A stretch of DNA of 64,000 nucleotides from the NCBI GenBank assembly GCA_030142905.1, contig JASJOG010000174.1:186001-250000 (forward strand). Direction: 5' to 3'. Made by a program: the position numbers and the translations under genes. Positions 11,657-23,589 of the stretch are shown here, in pieces; within the stretch, counting starts at the first letter, position 1, and the number at the start of each line of letters is the position of its first letter. The stretch is from Heliopora coerulea. Lineage: Eukaryota > Cnidaria > Anthozoa > Scleralcyonacea > Helioporidae. The notes below the pieces were generated by a model. That model did not search any database, was not told where the DNA came from, and worked only from the letters and a program-made list of their open reading frames with translations.

Positions 11657-12349
11657 CTAGAAATACGTGCGCGTAACAACCCCTCGCCCACCCTTCCAAT
11701 ATATCTCTCGAGAGTCCAAGTAACATTGATAATTTTTCAAAATTGTCAAAAAGACAAATCTCCCTTACTATAACTGGAAGAGGGTATGCAATATAAGAAA
11801 AACACAACATTTGCACACGAATATTAACAATCGAAACTGGAAATTGTTTTATATTTAAACTGTTCCTCGTCATATTTACGTTTAAAAGTTTGACTCTGTT
11901 TTATTATAACAAAACGTTTGGAGAGAATAACCTTTAACGGTTTTGTAAATAATGAGATCCAACCTGACAATTCTACTGCTAAACAATGGATGTTCGTATC
12001 AAGACCCGGTATTAGTTGCGATCTTGAAGTATTTCGTGTCGTTTTTTCCACTTTGAAGAAAGACATTTTAGTTGATGGCAACACTTTTCTTCTTAAAAGC
12101 GGAGCATTCTCATAGGTTACCGGTCGGATACCAGCATTACGGATAGCTTATGATTGAAAAAAATTTTTTTGATATTTCTTTATATTAAAAAAATTGATAA
12201 ATCCTACATTGTCTTAAAGTTAATTAAAAATTCCTAGTAGAAGTGTCATGATGAAGACTTATGCTAAATATTCATCCGGAGGTAAAAGACTACTAACAAG
12301 GATGAAATGAATTACGAAAGGGATGAATTAAACAAAGAAAACATCAGAG

Positions 12350-12960
12350 TTTTGCATTTTTATTGCTGACCAAAAATCGGAAAATACAAAACATACAACA
12401 AAATACGACAAGCAAACCTTCTGCAAGTTTTGTCGAAAGAAGAGGGAATAGAGGAAAGTAAGACGTACTTTTTCGCACTGTAAAACTTTCGTAAAACAGA
12501 AAAATGGCGTAGCATACGAACATTGAACTTTTACGTATTTTCAACCAAGCGTTCATTGTCACGGCAACACAAAGAGTTCAACGGTGAATTTACAGAAAGA
12601 AGACTGCTTTAAACATTCTTAAATTTCTTGCGAAGTTTTAAAATCCTGATGAAAGCATTACTGGTCGAACAAGGTAAAGGTAATCATCCACAAGCCGCCC
12701 GAGAAGTGAGAAAGACTGAAGCGGGCAACACTTTCGCCGAAGGCTAGTATGATCTCCAAATAGAAGTAGCTTTTCAGCGTGTTTCAGCTATTCGATTCAG
12801 ACATACCTGTGATTGTGCAGCTCAGCTAAGTGATTACCAGAACGTGAAAAGTCTCGATTCAACTACATTGAACTAGGATTCAACTACAGCAAAGAATATC
12901 GTTTACACTCAGTTGCTTAGCAAATGTCCCGCCAACGAGCGAGTTCCCGTAACGTCTTTG
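12350..12960 (+). pseudogene. Crypton-type tyrosine recombinase remnant (copy A)
   Basis: Around 12350-12450 a decayed frame matches the core-binding segment seen better in copy C. Around 12810-12870 the C-terminal catalytic part reads DCAAQLS, a shift, then YQNVKSLDS, equivalent to the GHxN box of DUF3504/Crypton recombinases with the His lost. Many stops and shifts. It cannot encode an active enzyme. Confidence 0.6.
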
Positions 12961-13347
12961 TTCATATTCATGAGAAAGAACCAAGTCAAACGTTGCTCCA
13001 GAATGTGAACTGTTGGCCAATGCATATTCCAAACAGCTGAGTTTTAGAACTGTTCTTTCAAGTCATAAATTGTCCAGTAATCAAGATATCCTGCAAAAAT
13101 GAAACCAGCCGCAAGCACCATGAAAGCCATTTCGTTTGCCGGTCTTAAATCATTTACTGGTTTCAGTGTTCAAATAATGTAAACAACTTGCGAGAGATCC
13201 ATACAAGGGAAAAAAAAAACGAGACCAAATCTTTTTCCTTCGATACGGTACCTAAGTATGGTTTGGTTAACAACATACCAGTTCCCGAGGTTGCACATGG
13301 CATTTTTGAGTGACCGGAATCCATGGATATATAAATATATATGCATA

Positions 13348-13351
<4 letters not shown>

Positions 13352-13391
<40 letters not shown>
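13352..13391. repeat. (TA)n microsatellite inside Crypton-like copy A
   Basis: About 40 bp of uninterrupted alternating TA. The same position is a (TA)n tract in the other copies, so it is part of the element. Confidence 0.9.
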
Positions 13392-13397
<6 letters not shown>

Positions 13398-13512
13398 CAA
13401 AAAGCGAAAATTTTCCTCCCTAGTCACCACGCGTGTAACAAGGCTCCATGCACGTCGAGATTAGTACCCTCGCACTGCGCTTCGCGCGATGGGCGAGAGG
13501 ATAATGTTAACA

Positions 13513-13830
13513 CTACACTGAAGCAGCATTAATATTTAAACTTGGTGACCGCACCAAACCAATGTATTAACACACATTCTCTGGTGTGGAATTACAGTGA
13601 ATTGGTGTCGATATACGCCATTTCGGGGAACACCTACATTACAATCGGGTGAAAAGATTAGTTTTCTATTTTACACCCATTATATGTACACATGCAATCT
13701 TGGTGTATACATATACTTGAGGTTGGTTAAATTACACTGATAAAGTGTAAATTATTATTTTACACAAAATTGGCGTACTGTACGCCTTTTTAAATGTCCA
13801 TATAACACCTCGAGATTTACAGTGTACCAC
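13513..13830. repeat. palindrome-rich repeat (GGTGT/ACACC words)
   Basis: Directly right of Crypton-like copy A there are many TACAC/GTGTA and GGTGT/ACACC pairs, running from AACACTACACTG to TTTACAGTGTACC. Overall it resembles a MITE with imperfect inverted ends and internal hairpins, and shares word content with 6600-6845. No coding capacity. Confidence 0.4.
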
Positions 13831-14404
13831 GCTCAAAAACGTTGACGAACTTCGGCATTGAGTTAGAAGCTTTTAAAAATAAACCTGATAAAATGGTGAT
13901 GAATAGCCGCGGAATCATTCTCAGAGCTTAGTCATACTAAAACATTGGCAAGTAGTTTGTTCTTTAATAATAGTGGTAAACATTTTCCTGAGTAGTGTAT
14001 ATTTTTGTGAACATTTGCTTTTAGAACCGTGACAAATTGTCGATGTTCACTTAAGGTTGGTGGACATGATAAAGATGCTCATTACTTTCTCCATGATTTC
14101 TGTAATAGGAAATTTGGTATAGATATGGAAAGTTTTAGATGCAGATTCTGATAGACATTTTCAAAAGCCAATTCTCGATTCTACGCTTTCCATATCGGTG
14201 AATCGGCGGCTGCCTGGGATTGTGAGAGACTTCTCTACCATTCGAGAAACTCTTTGCTGAAAAAAAAAATCAATTCTTTTTCCCTTCGGGTGTTTTTGAG
14301 CCCACAGAGGATCTGGGCTCTCAATTCACGCCGATTGCCTGGCCGCTCAGTCTGCCTATGCGCAGACGATATGTCAGCCCTGGTCAAGGTCTTATCTCAG
14401 AAAA
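13831..14404. other. non-coding, nothing recognised
   Basis: Mixed-composition sequence without a recognisable gene or terminal repeat. Confidence 0.45.
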
Positions 14405-14500
14405 ATTATTTCTGACCCCAAATGGGGATCGATCTCGCAAAACTTCTGATGAGCAGTTAGAAGCTTTAACATTTGAGCTACCGAGACAGATGGCGAGCTC
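14405..14500 (-). ncRNA. tRNA-derived SINE fragment
   Basis: On the minus strand TCGGTAGCTCAAATG resembles an A box and GCGAGATCGATCCCC a B box, followed by a CCATTTGGGG tail. This matches the family tandemly repeated at 27514-28031. The anticodon region does not fold well. It is a repeat, not a tRNA gene. Confidence 0.5.
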
Positions 14501-15116
14501 AGGCGATAACAGCTTGGTGATTCTTGGTTGTGGTTCGTTCTCCGTCCAGGTATCAGAAGACGTTGTTCTGAGATATGAGCTCAATTAAAGCCCATGTATC
14601 GTCTACGATATCACGTTGCCTTTGTTTAAAGTTCCAAGCAACATATTAACTTCCTGATTACCTTTGGAATAAAAGTGAGTAGACGATGACAATTTTTCTA
14701 AGTTCACTTTACTTTGTCAAGGTGTCGAAGGTTTGTACCAGAATTTAGAACAGCAGTAATATGAAACATTAATGAATTTTGCAAACCAATAAAAGATCTT
14801 TATGTCCTCTGTCTAATGTGGAGTTCTTGTCTTGTTTGCGATCGCAAACTTCGGTGAAAAACGAGAGTGATAATGCTTGCTGTCACTGGAATAGCAGATA
14901 TAAGCACGAAACTTCTACTAGGTCACTTTTCATTCGTCATGATTGTTAAGGTGTTTTAAAAATTACTTGAAGGAGAGTTCACCACTTGGAACAGCCTTTC
15001 TCCACCAGGTCTATTCAAAACGGGAAAGCTTTAAGGCCCCCAAGCTTTGACATGTGTAATTTAAAAACTGTCCATACTGATTTTGGTCCCTTGGTTTCTT
15101 ACGAAGTACTGTATAA

Positions 15117-18100
15117 AACAAGGACAGATAATCTTATAAGCCAATCAGCACGTTTGTTTACATCGATGGGTGGACCAATCAAACTGCTCCATTTTACCAA
15201 CATGTCTGAATTTACTGGGACATCACTGCGGAAAACTATACCTCAGAAAAAGCATTCCATGAACGCGAATTTTTGCATTTTCAAAGAAAAAACGAACTGA
15301 TTCGGATAGTATATGAGTTTTTCTTCAAATCTGTCCTGCGGGTTTGTAATGCGTTCCTTAACAAGAAAAATATCGGCTTTCGAATCGGGAGTTACGAAAT
15401 GCTCACGACCAAGTTTATGTTTAACGTTGTCTGTGTGAAAAACCCAACATAAATTTATTATTCCGTACGGAATTTAATACCCTAGAGCTTTCAAGGCTCT
15501 CCTTATCTTATAAATTCGAAAGTACGTAAAGTGGTGCTCTTCTTAGCTCCAAAACTGGTTCGAACACTTAGAGTTTGTATCTGGCTGATATCGGAGGATA
15601 AATTTGGTATCTCTGTATCCTCGTGGCCTGCGGAACGAAGCTTGGCAAAGGAAAGGAGTGTTGGTCAAATTAAACTCAAACCTAGTTTAGGAAAACATTT
15701 GCTCAAAGAATGCCACTAGAATAGAAATGAAGGATGACTAATTTATTGTGTTCGTGCATCTACCCGATGACCATTGTTTACCCTTGAACGCAAACAAGAA
15801 ACTCTTTATTCGCCTGCAAATTCATCGAAGTCGTCCACCAGCTCGAGACCTTCCCTCATCCATCGTCGTTGTCATCATTGTCACTCTTCACTTCATTGTA
15901 GTTTTCATAAATGGTATTACTTCAAGATGGGGTCGTTCACTGGTCTCCCTGGGCGTTTAACCTTAAATTCAGGGATGACATGGCAAATTCGATAATACTG
16001 ACATACATGCATTGCATGCCAGGATGAAAGAATGTCCGCATCCTCGAAAGATCCGCCGCGATGGACTTTTAGTTCTACTCAAGGTAATTGCGACAGTTTT
16101 TGAAATTTTGCACTGATCTTGCCCACATCCACTTGTGAGCTTCCAGGGTCTTTTCTAATGAAGCTATCACTTAGACGCATTAACAGCAAAGGTCAGAGAC
16201 TTCATGAAACCAGTAACAACCAGAAAATGCGTTGTCAGAGTTAAAGAAATCCATGAGAGTAATAACCAAATAACTGGAAACTCCAGGCAAACTCAACTCC
16301 AGTTCTCTTTAGTGTCAGATGTCCGGTTGATTGACACCATGATATTTGATACACTTTTGAATTTCAATATTTATGGGTTTGAAGGGATTTTTACTGATAT
16401 ATATCCATGTGACGGAACTTTGTTTGTAACAATCTCTTCACTAGAAAGATTGGGAGGTTTACACCTTGATGAGTCGATCCTGGAGGTGTTGAGCAATTCT
16501 GAGCAATTCAACAGTCCCTTTTTAAAATTATTGTCAGATAATCTGAAGAAACTTAGCAGCCTTAAATTTCAAATTTTTAATTCTTTTCCTGCTATGAATC
16601 CAAACTTTTCAGTGGCACAAATGTGCATTAAAATTAGTGCGGTTCATGGTAGCAGGCATTCACCTGCTTGGCTTTCTCAGTTATCCAACCAGCTCTTTCT
16701 TTATTTTTTGCACTTACTAGTGAAAAGGGATAGAAATTTTCCACAAGATATTCATCAAAGACTAACCTAGAATGTAGCATAGGTTAGGATGTTAGATTAC
16801 TATTTTTGTGCTGATAAATTGAAGGAAAAGTACAACCAGAATGGCCATGTGATAATGATGCTTGTGGTGCACCATAACATTACCCAGCAGCAATGCAAAA
16901 AATACTTGCAAAACAGATTGTAATTATTGCATTTGGACAGTGACTGAAAACAGACAAAGTGTGATCCCCTAAGTTTCAAAGGTGCAATCTTCATAAATAA
17001 CCTCCAGGAAGATGGGGACATGACTTTATGGCTGCTACTGATACTGATGCAGCTTTAATAATGTGGGGATCGGCAGCATTTCCCAAATTTCTTAAGATGC
17101 CAGGATTACAGTGTCCTGGATAATGCTACATGAAACCAGTTTGGTCTTTGTATATATGAGTATGTCATAATGTCTTAAAAACAGTGACCCTAGTTTTTGT
17201 TGATTATCTTTGCACCAGCTTTAAAACAGTTTTTAACAAATTCATGTGGGTCCATCTCTGAGCTTAGCAAACATTTAGAGCAAGAAAGAATTGATTAAAT
17301 ATGGTTAAGGTCACCTTTAACCCATTAACAGGCAAGGGCACACTCTCTGTCATTTTACTCAGGCTAACACCAGAGGATTTCACTCATGAAGGGGATGAGC
17401 CCTGCACCTTACCGAGTTAACAGCCATCTCCTTAACCCATTAAGTGACAAGGGCACACTCTTTATTTTACTCTGCCTAATGCTAGACAAGTTGACTTGTC
17501 AAGAGGATGAGCCTACTAATAAGTTAATATCAATACATCAAGATTCTGAATTAAATAAGGGTTATTGTCTTTTTTGAAAACAAATATACAGTCATTTATA
17601 TGACATTCCTTTTCTTCATATGTTTCTAAATGGCTGACTACAGTCTCTTGTAAATCAATACTTATTAACATAGAGTTTCTGGAGAATTTAATGTATTATG
17701 GCAGAATCATTGCTGGATTATAATTTTGAAAAACAAATAAATTGACTTTATTCTGAGTCATCAGTTCCTTTTGACTACTGTGTGATTGCAATTGACGTGC
17801 TCAAATGAGGCTAGGGATGGTCTCTTCTGAATATGTGAACACAATTCGTTTCTAAATAACAGGACATGTACCAAGCTATCTGATTTTTTTGTGAGAATAT
17901 TAGGGAAAAGTAATACTTTTTGTTAATTCAAAATTTAAAAAAAAAAGGACAAAATATGAATGTTAGTTGAATTTTTAGCTTTTGTAACAATACCCAAATT
18001 ACATAATGAAAAGTAGAGTCTTTTCTTTTATAGTAAACTTCAATACACTGTAATAAGGATTTATGTCTTGTCTCTTTCTGCTTTTGTTGTGCTTCCTTAA

Positions 18101-18900
18101 CTGAAACATGCTGTCAAATATTCAATAAAAGTGCATTGTCTTATACGTTGTATGAAACAGGTACTGCAACGATGCCAGTGAATCACTCTGTGATTTTGCT
18201 ACTAATTATCTTTTATGAAACTCGCAAATGCTTTGGATATCTCAGTCAAACTATGAACCTTTTATGGTTCGCCAGTTGCGTTTGACCACAAACCTTTGAC
18301 CACTTGTCATAAAGGGGATGGTTATGACAACTTTTGTTATGAATTTAAGCGTTGCACCAAACTTCAAAGATTTTCTTTTGGAAAAACTGAACTATTTTAA
18401 CATTTCCCTGCCGTTCGTCGCTGGGGATGAATGGAACGAAAACTAGACGTCAATAATGACGAAAAGTGCCACCTTAGCTACTTTATAAGCCGCTTTGTGA
18501 TATATTTATCAGATAAAGAGAGCCTTGAAAGCTCTAGGATATCAAAACCCGTACAGAATAATAAATTTATGTTGGCTTTTCCACACAGACAACGTTAAAC
18601 ATGAACTCGGTCGTGAGCATTTCGTAAATCCCGATTCGAAAGTCGATATTTTTCTTGTTAAGGAACGCATTACATATCCGCAAGACAGATTTCAAGAAAA
18701 GCTCATATACTATCCGAATCAGTTCGTTTTTTCTTTGAAAATGCAAAATAGCGTTCACGGAAGGCTTTTTCTGAGGTATACTTTTTCGCAGTGATATCCC
18801 AGTAAATTCAGACATGTTGGTAAAATGGAGCAGTTTGATTGGTCCACCCATCGATGTAAACAAACGTGCTGATTGGCTTATAAGATTATCGGCCTTTCTT
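15117..18900. mobile_element. Mutator-like long-TIR transposon, copy 1
   Basis: Terminal inverted repeats of about 395 bp (15117-15510 and 18508-18900) begin AACAAGGACAGATAATC on the left; the right end, reverse-complemented, starts AAGAAAGGCCGATAATC. The flanks are ACTGTATAA (15108-15116) and GCTGTATAA (18901-18909), a 9-bp duplication with one mismatch. The paralogous empty site in R copy 2 reads TTCTATAATCTAAA near 22080. Long terminal repeats with 9-bp duplications are typical of the Mutator superfamily. I see no MULE transposase domain, so this 3.8-kb copy is probably non-autonomous. Copies 2 and 3 lie at 45718-49490 and 56512-58535. Confidence 0.8.
16204..16770 (+). CDS. unrecognised 188-codon frame inside Mutator-like copy 1
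   Basis: Longest frame of the element, retained in shortened form in copy 2 (47847-48290, minus strand) and broken in copy 3 (57712-58217). The peptide has a leucine-rich middle (DESILEVLSNSEQFNSPFLK) and no Cys/His metal-binding pattern, DDE triad or signal peptide. The minus strand across 16800-17150 is also fairly open (PHIIKAASVSVAAIKSCPHL). It may be a captured host gene fragment, as in Pack-MULEs, or a chance frame kept open between recent copies. No function is proposed. Confidence 0.3.
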   Translation: MKPVTTRKCVVRVKEIHESNNQITGNSRQTQLQFSLVSDVRLIDTMIFDTLLNFNIYGFEGIFTDIYPCDGTLFVTISSLERLGGLHLDESILEVLSNSEQFNSPFLKLLSDNLKKLSSLKFQIFNSFPAMNPNFSVAQMCIKISAVHGSRHSPAWLSQLSNQLFLYFLHLLVKRDRNFPQDIHQRLT

Positions 18901-18959
18901 GCTGTATAATCTAAAATAAATAAATAAATAAATAATTAAGTCAATAAATGAGTAAATAT

Positions 18960-20745
18960 TTTGGCTTTTTTAACTCGACCAATTTCTATTCATTAAGACA
19001 ATATCTTATTTTCTGAGAGCTGTTTATGTTACGCTTTATATCTTCCCTGTCAATTGATCATTTCTTTAACCTATTAACGGCAATTCATCCTCATGCATAT
19101 TGGATTTTGTAACCCCTTAATGGACATTGCGCCTTCGTGCGCCCTGAATGGGCGCATGGTACTATACGTACATAGACAGCAGAAAAGGAGATTCAAAATG
19201 CTACTTCGGGGAGCTTCGTACAACATGGTTCGTACACCCTAAGAGGATTTCCGTAGATTATTTTTTTTGACGAATGATCAGGCGTAGACAATCGTAAAAC
19301 TGAGATGAAAAGTGACAGTGAGTGTAAAAGTGAAGATTCTTAAAGTCTCATAGAACAGGAAAAGAACTTCGCTTCTGTGAAAGATGAAGCCATGAATGCC
19401 GAAACATCTGTTGGTCATAGGTTAGGAATGGGTATGTAATCATCAGATTTCCTTGATCTGTTTTGGGGTGATCAATTTTTGGATTTCATCGTTAGTGCCA
19501 CAAAGACGTAACCTGATATAAAATTTGGAGATCTACTCTTTTCTACGGGTTGAGCAGTACTTTCAAATTTTGTTGGCTTAAATATTTTGATGAGAACCAA
19601 TGAAGTGCGAAATAGGTGGTCCTGGGACTCTTATCTCTTTAACTGAAATTCAGAGTTAAAAAAAATTCCTTTAAAATGTTTCGACCCAAGAAGTATGTAT
19701 TTCCATATCTGGATCTCGTAACCACGAGGGAACAACGGGCAAATTGAACAAATTTAGGCTTCTTGTTTCGTGACTTGAAAATCTTTTAGAGAGTTTGTAT
19801 ATATTTCTGACAAGAGCATTTCGATTGACGAAAGACTTGTTAAATTTAATAGCCGTTTATGTTTTAAGAAGTACATACCAGAAAACCCTGGTAAATTTAG
19901 CGTTATACATTGGATGCTTTCGGAATCTGAAACTCGCTTCGTCTGGCGCTTTGAGACTTCCCTTCTCAAAGAAGTTCGTCGCAATAACGACGTTTACGTT
20001 GATTTGCAAGTAGCAGACTCTTTGAGAAGACCATGCTGTAATTCTTATCATCATGTTTTTGTCGAGTATTCTCTTCCATTCATTCACTTATTATTTCTTC
20101 GTTTCATTTCATAATCCAACCAGGGAGAACAAAAGCTGTACTTTAACAGATTCATTTCAAACCACCTCTTAAAATAAATACTATAAAATAACGGTGTTGA
20201 TGGAATGGAACGATATCGTAGCAATGATTCGGTAGGAACTTCACCAAAAAAGTGGTGGAAATACTTAGATTGGGTCTTCGTAAATTTTGCGACTGTCAAC
20301 AGGTTTTTCTCTGCAAAACTTACACAAGGGGTGGTAAATAGCCTTAAGTTACCTCAATTTTTGCCGTCTGCTTGCTAAACCATTAATTTTATACTACAAC
20401 GGCTGGAAAAAAGCTCTACAGTGCACCGTTTAGTTTAGACAGGGTTTTCCAACATAAACAAAAGCAGTTTACTTCACGTTAATTTACTTTGTCGCATTGC
20501 AATCGACTTAGGTATAAGTGTGAAGGGCCACAAACGGTGGCCTTACGTGGTAAAATTATGTGCATAAATGTTGAAGAAACTTTCGAAAGTATTACCCAGC
20601 AAGAACAATGTGATGTATACATTTGTAGACAAAGTGACTGTTATATGTCTTCTATTTTGTATTATATGTACTTTTTAATGAAACGACATTGATCATTTTT
20701 GCCCATAACCTGGTTTCCGTGATTTTCGAAGATATGTGAGCGTAA
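18960..20745 (+). mobile_element. piggyBac element remnant, copy 1
   Basis: The segment is similar throughout to 37250-38915 (shared landmarks include GTCAATTGATCAT near 19050 and TCTTATCATCATTT-type sequence near 20046) and contains a piggyBac transposase core fragment. It lies within the (AAAT)n part of repeat R copy 1. The TTAA duplications and CC-type termini expected for piggyBac could not be placed, so the ends are approximate. Confidence 0.65.
19794..20114 (+). pseudogene. piggyBac transposase core fragment (DDE_Tnp_1_7)
   Basis: An open frame running through 19794-20114 without a good start carries SISIDERLVKFNSRLCFKKY followed by IPENPGKFSV and WMLSESETRFVWRF. This is the region around the first catalytic Asp of piggyBac transposases (the IDE motif) and the following strand-rich core. 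Upstream and downstream parts are broken by stops, and the later catalytic Asp residues cannot be placed. Roughly 107 codons remain, against about 550-600 in intact family members. Confidence 0.75.
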
Positions 20746-20817
20746 GTAAATAAATAAGCGAGCAAAATGAACATAAAGATAAATAAACCAGCAGGTAAAT
20801 AAATGAATAAATAAAAA

Positions 20818-20926
20818 ACGCATAAAATAAAAATGGAGTCAAGTATGGACCGTCGTCAAGACGGACTAAGTAAAGTATGGACCAAGCTCAGAACAGTAAG
20901 CAAGTTCAGTCGCACGGTATAAATAG
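20818..20926 (+). promoter_or_regulatory. TATA-containing promoter-like segment of repeat R
   Basis: Two direct copies of an AAGTATGGACC word near 20837 and 20873 precede TATAAATAG at 20918-20926. The same order recurs in R copy 2, with TATAAATAGG at 22341-22350. The layout resembles a polymerase II promoter or an LTR U3 region. No start site or transcript can be shown. Confidence 0.35.
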
Positions 20927-21092
20927 GCCTTTAAGTTTCCCAATGGCTCAGCCAGTAGTGAATTGCTAAATTTTCATTGCAATTAAAAACTTTGAAAGAT
21001 GACAATAATAGTATAAACATTGCACAAGGAAGTAACCAGCTAATGCACTTGCAGCACGTTCGTCGAGCTCGCGTCTGAGCTGGGCATCTGAG

Positions 21093-21170
21093 CCTCCGTA
21101 TCACAATGGTTAGACCGTTTCAACGGTCATCACAAGCTTGCAGGGTCCATCAGCTTCTGGAGCTCAGCAA
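21093..21170 (+). ncRNA. degenerate tRNA-like SINE fragment
   Basis: GCCTCCGTATCACAATGG followed by TTAGACCG resembles an A-box region, and GCAGGGTCCATCAGC a weak B box. Pairing is poor throughout. Confidence 0.3.
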
Positions 21171-21589
21171 TAGTTTTTATTGGATTTGAATTAAGTTTGA
21201 CGGAGGTCCATATAATGTACATACAAATTTCTTCGAGCGTGCACCATGGTTGATTAATTTACACATGCTATTAAGTATACGAACGCGAGTGGAAAAACCA
21301 TGCCACTTCAAACGAGAATGGATACGTATTTCGACTGGACCTGTTCTTCCCTAGGCCTGGTTTACTACCCTTACGTTGGGAGGGCTTCACCCTCACACGA
21401 AGTATGGTTCGGGGACACTAAAGGATCAACAAATTTGGTGGCGTTGAATGCATGGTTAAGTTAGTGTTTCAAATACTATTGTTTCAATAAACAGTAGCAA
21501 ACAGTAGCTGGGGAACATAAGTAAAAAAACTGTGTAGTCGTTTCTTAAAAATAAGAGCTGTCTATATTGTGGAAGAATATTAGGTATTG
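21171..21589. other. non-coding, nothing recognised
   Basis: Spacer between R copy 1 and R copy 2. Short frames only. Confidence 0.5.
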
Positions 21590-22465
21590 GAACTTTAAAG
21601 TTTCAAGCTATATATTAACTTCTTGAGTGCCTTTCTAATAAGCGTAATTAGACAATGACAAATTCTGTAAACTCCCTTTACTTCGTTACGGTGAGGAAGG
21701 TTTGTACTAGAATTTAGAACAGCAGTAATATGAAACATGAATGAATTCCAAATGAATAAAACCTCTTTATTTCCTCTATCAGTGGTGCAGCTTCTTCTCC
21801 TGTTTGTGATTGTAATCTTCGGTGAGGAACGAAAAGTCATGCTTTCTGTTATCGGGACAGTAGATATAAGCACCAAACTTCTACTGGTGCCGAGATGGTT
21901 TTTGTGGTGGTTAGTAAAGTTTTTTTGAAACTTACTTGAAGTCTTTTTCAACACTTGGAACAGTCTTTCTCTACCAGCCCAATACAAACAGGGGAAGCTT
22001 TAAAAGCCCTCTCAACATTCAAGATGTGTTGTTCTAAAACAATCCATACTGATTTAGCTATCTTGCTTTCTTACCAAGTGTTCTATAATCTAAAAGAGGT
22101 AAATAAATAAATAAGTAAATAAATAAATTAGCAGGTGAGTAAAAGAAGAAATGAAGAAGTAAATGACTAAATAAACCAACAAATAAATAAATAAATACAT
22201 AAATAAACCAACAAATAAATAAATGAATAAATAATAAAAAACACAAAAAATAAAACTGGAGTCAAGTATGGAGCATCGTCAAGACGGACCAAGTCAAGTA
22301 TGGACCAGGCTCAGAAAAGGAAACTTTTTCAGTCGCATTGTATAAATAGGTCCGTAAGTTTCCGACAGGATGTACCGGTAGTCAATTTCCAAAATTTTCA
22401 TTGCAAATGGAAACTTTAAAAGATGACAATAATGGTATAAATATTTCACAAGGAAGTAACCAACC
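21590..22465. repeat. repeat R, copy 2 (uninterrupted)
   Basis: Contains the left block of R, the (AAAT)n tract (about 22095-22245) and the right block with TATAAATAGG, without the two insertions present in copy 1. It serves as the empty-site reference for the Mutator-like insertion. The 130-codon minus-strand frame at 21595-21987 is unrecognised. Confidence 0.75.
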
Positions 22466-23589
22466 GACCTTACATATCATCTGTTAAAATAACCACTGCC
22501 GTGTTTGCAGGCTTTCATGTTATGGTAGATATTTTGTACAAAAATTCAGATAGGATCATATGCAAGGAACGATGTAGTACGTTCGATATACAGTGCACAC
22601 ACCAAACAGAACCGTGTATGTGGTCTTGGATCACAATTGATATTCACTTAGCCCAAATGGATAGAGCTATGACTAGCGATCGATCAGTTACAGGTTCTAT
22701 ACCCCTAAAGCCTCTTAAAACTTTCCAGTCTAATATCAAACGTGCAATTTTAATTTTTAATCTTAAACTGAGACATTTTAACCATATTTGTTTCACAATT
22801 TATTTAGCTTTATACGCATGTGCCCAATATTGCGTAAATACTCACTGAGGAATAAAAATAATGATTATTCGATTCGTTTCTCCAACCTTTTTGATTTTCT
22901 AACAGACGTTCTCCTAAACGTTAAAATACAGCGTCGAGAGAAATGACCTGTTCAGCTAAATGGTTGGGCCAGGTGGTCAAAACGATATCTACATAGAAAA
23001 CCCAGAAATTAAACAAAATTAAATAAAACATAACTGGAATAACAAAACAATTATTCAACTCCATATTTTAAAATATAGCAATTTATAAATTGCTCGATGA
23101 TCTGTTCACCACTGACATATCAGGTATTTTGCTCAACCTCATACATGATTTGAAAATGATCTCTTAGTCTAGAATAGCCCAGTTGCTGATTGCGCAATAT
23201 TAGTGCTGTTAGCTAGTCGTTACACTGGTGATTGCTTCACCTACTATATCTTCTTTTATTGGATATTTCTTTAGGGATTTAATGAACAATAAAATATCTG
23301 CGATTCCTCCCTCGCTGTTTGACAAGACACCAAACCTGCGGTATTTGTAAGTAGACAAAAAATAAGTGTTTGATTAGAGCAAAGCGCTGGCATCTACGTC
23401 GTGATTGAAAGGAGCAGTAACGACAATAGAAAAGAGATTGCCACGTATTTGTGAAAAAAAATCACGTCTGACTGCAAGAGACAAGAGCGTGTATTGAGCA
23501 GGACATTGCTAAAGGAATATAGTAAAAAGGTAGCCTATAAAAACGAATCTTAGTTTAAGTTATTGGTAAAGAAGATTATTCATTTTAAG
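22466..23589. other. non-coding; weak tRNA-like word pair
   Basis: At 22645-22715 ATGGATAGAGCTATG and ACAGGTTCTATACCC resemble A and B boxes of a decayed tRNA-headed SINE. The 115-codon plus-strand frame at 22501-22848 overlaps it and is unrecognised. The rest shows nothing. Confidence 0.35.

Larger units (their letters stand above)
11657..13502 (+). mobile_element. Crypton-like element, copy A (decayed)
   Basis: The left end reads CTAGAAATACGTGCGCG, then AACAACCCCTCGCCCACC. The right end carries CCCTCGC, a GCGCTTCGCGC hairpin and GGGCGAGAGG. The interior matches copies B and C (33385-37138), including the conserved (TA)n tract about 110 bp before the right end and the remains of a tyrosine-recombinase gene. 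Terminal boundaries were set by where the similarity to the other two copies stops. No clear target duplication is seen, as expected for tyrosine-recombinase elements. Confidence 0.75.
14620..21030. repeat. repeat R, copy 1, split by two younger insertions
   Basis: The segments 14620-15116, 18902-18960 and about 20745-21030 are collinear with R copy 2 (21590-22465): a left block containing CAGCAGTAATATGAAACAT, an (AAAT)n tract, and a right block starting GGAGTCAAGTATGGACC. Between them lie a Mutator-like element (15117-18900) and a piggyBac remnant. R has no recognised coding sequence and no family name that I can give. Confidence 0.75.

Noticed and set aside
13163..13532. Several overlapping frames with Ile/Tyr repeats
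   Set aside because: They translate the (TA)n microsatellite and its flanks inside Crypton-like copy A.
18936..18939. TTAA as the piggyBac target duplication
   Set aside because: No matching TTAA or typical terminal sequence could be placed at the other end near 20745, so the boundary is left unresolved.
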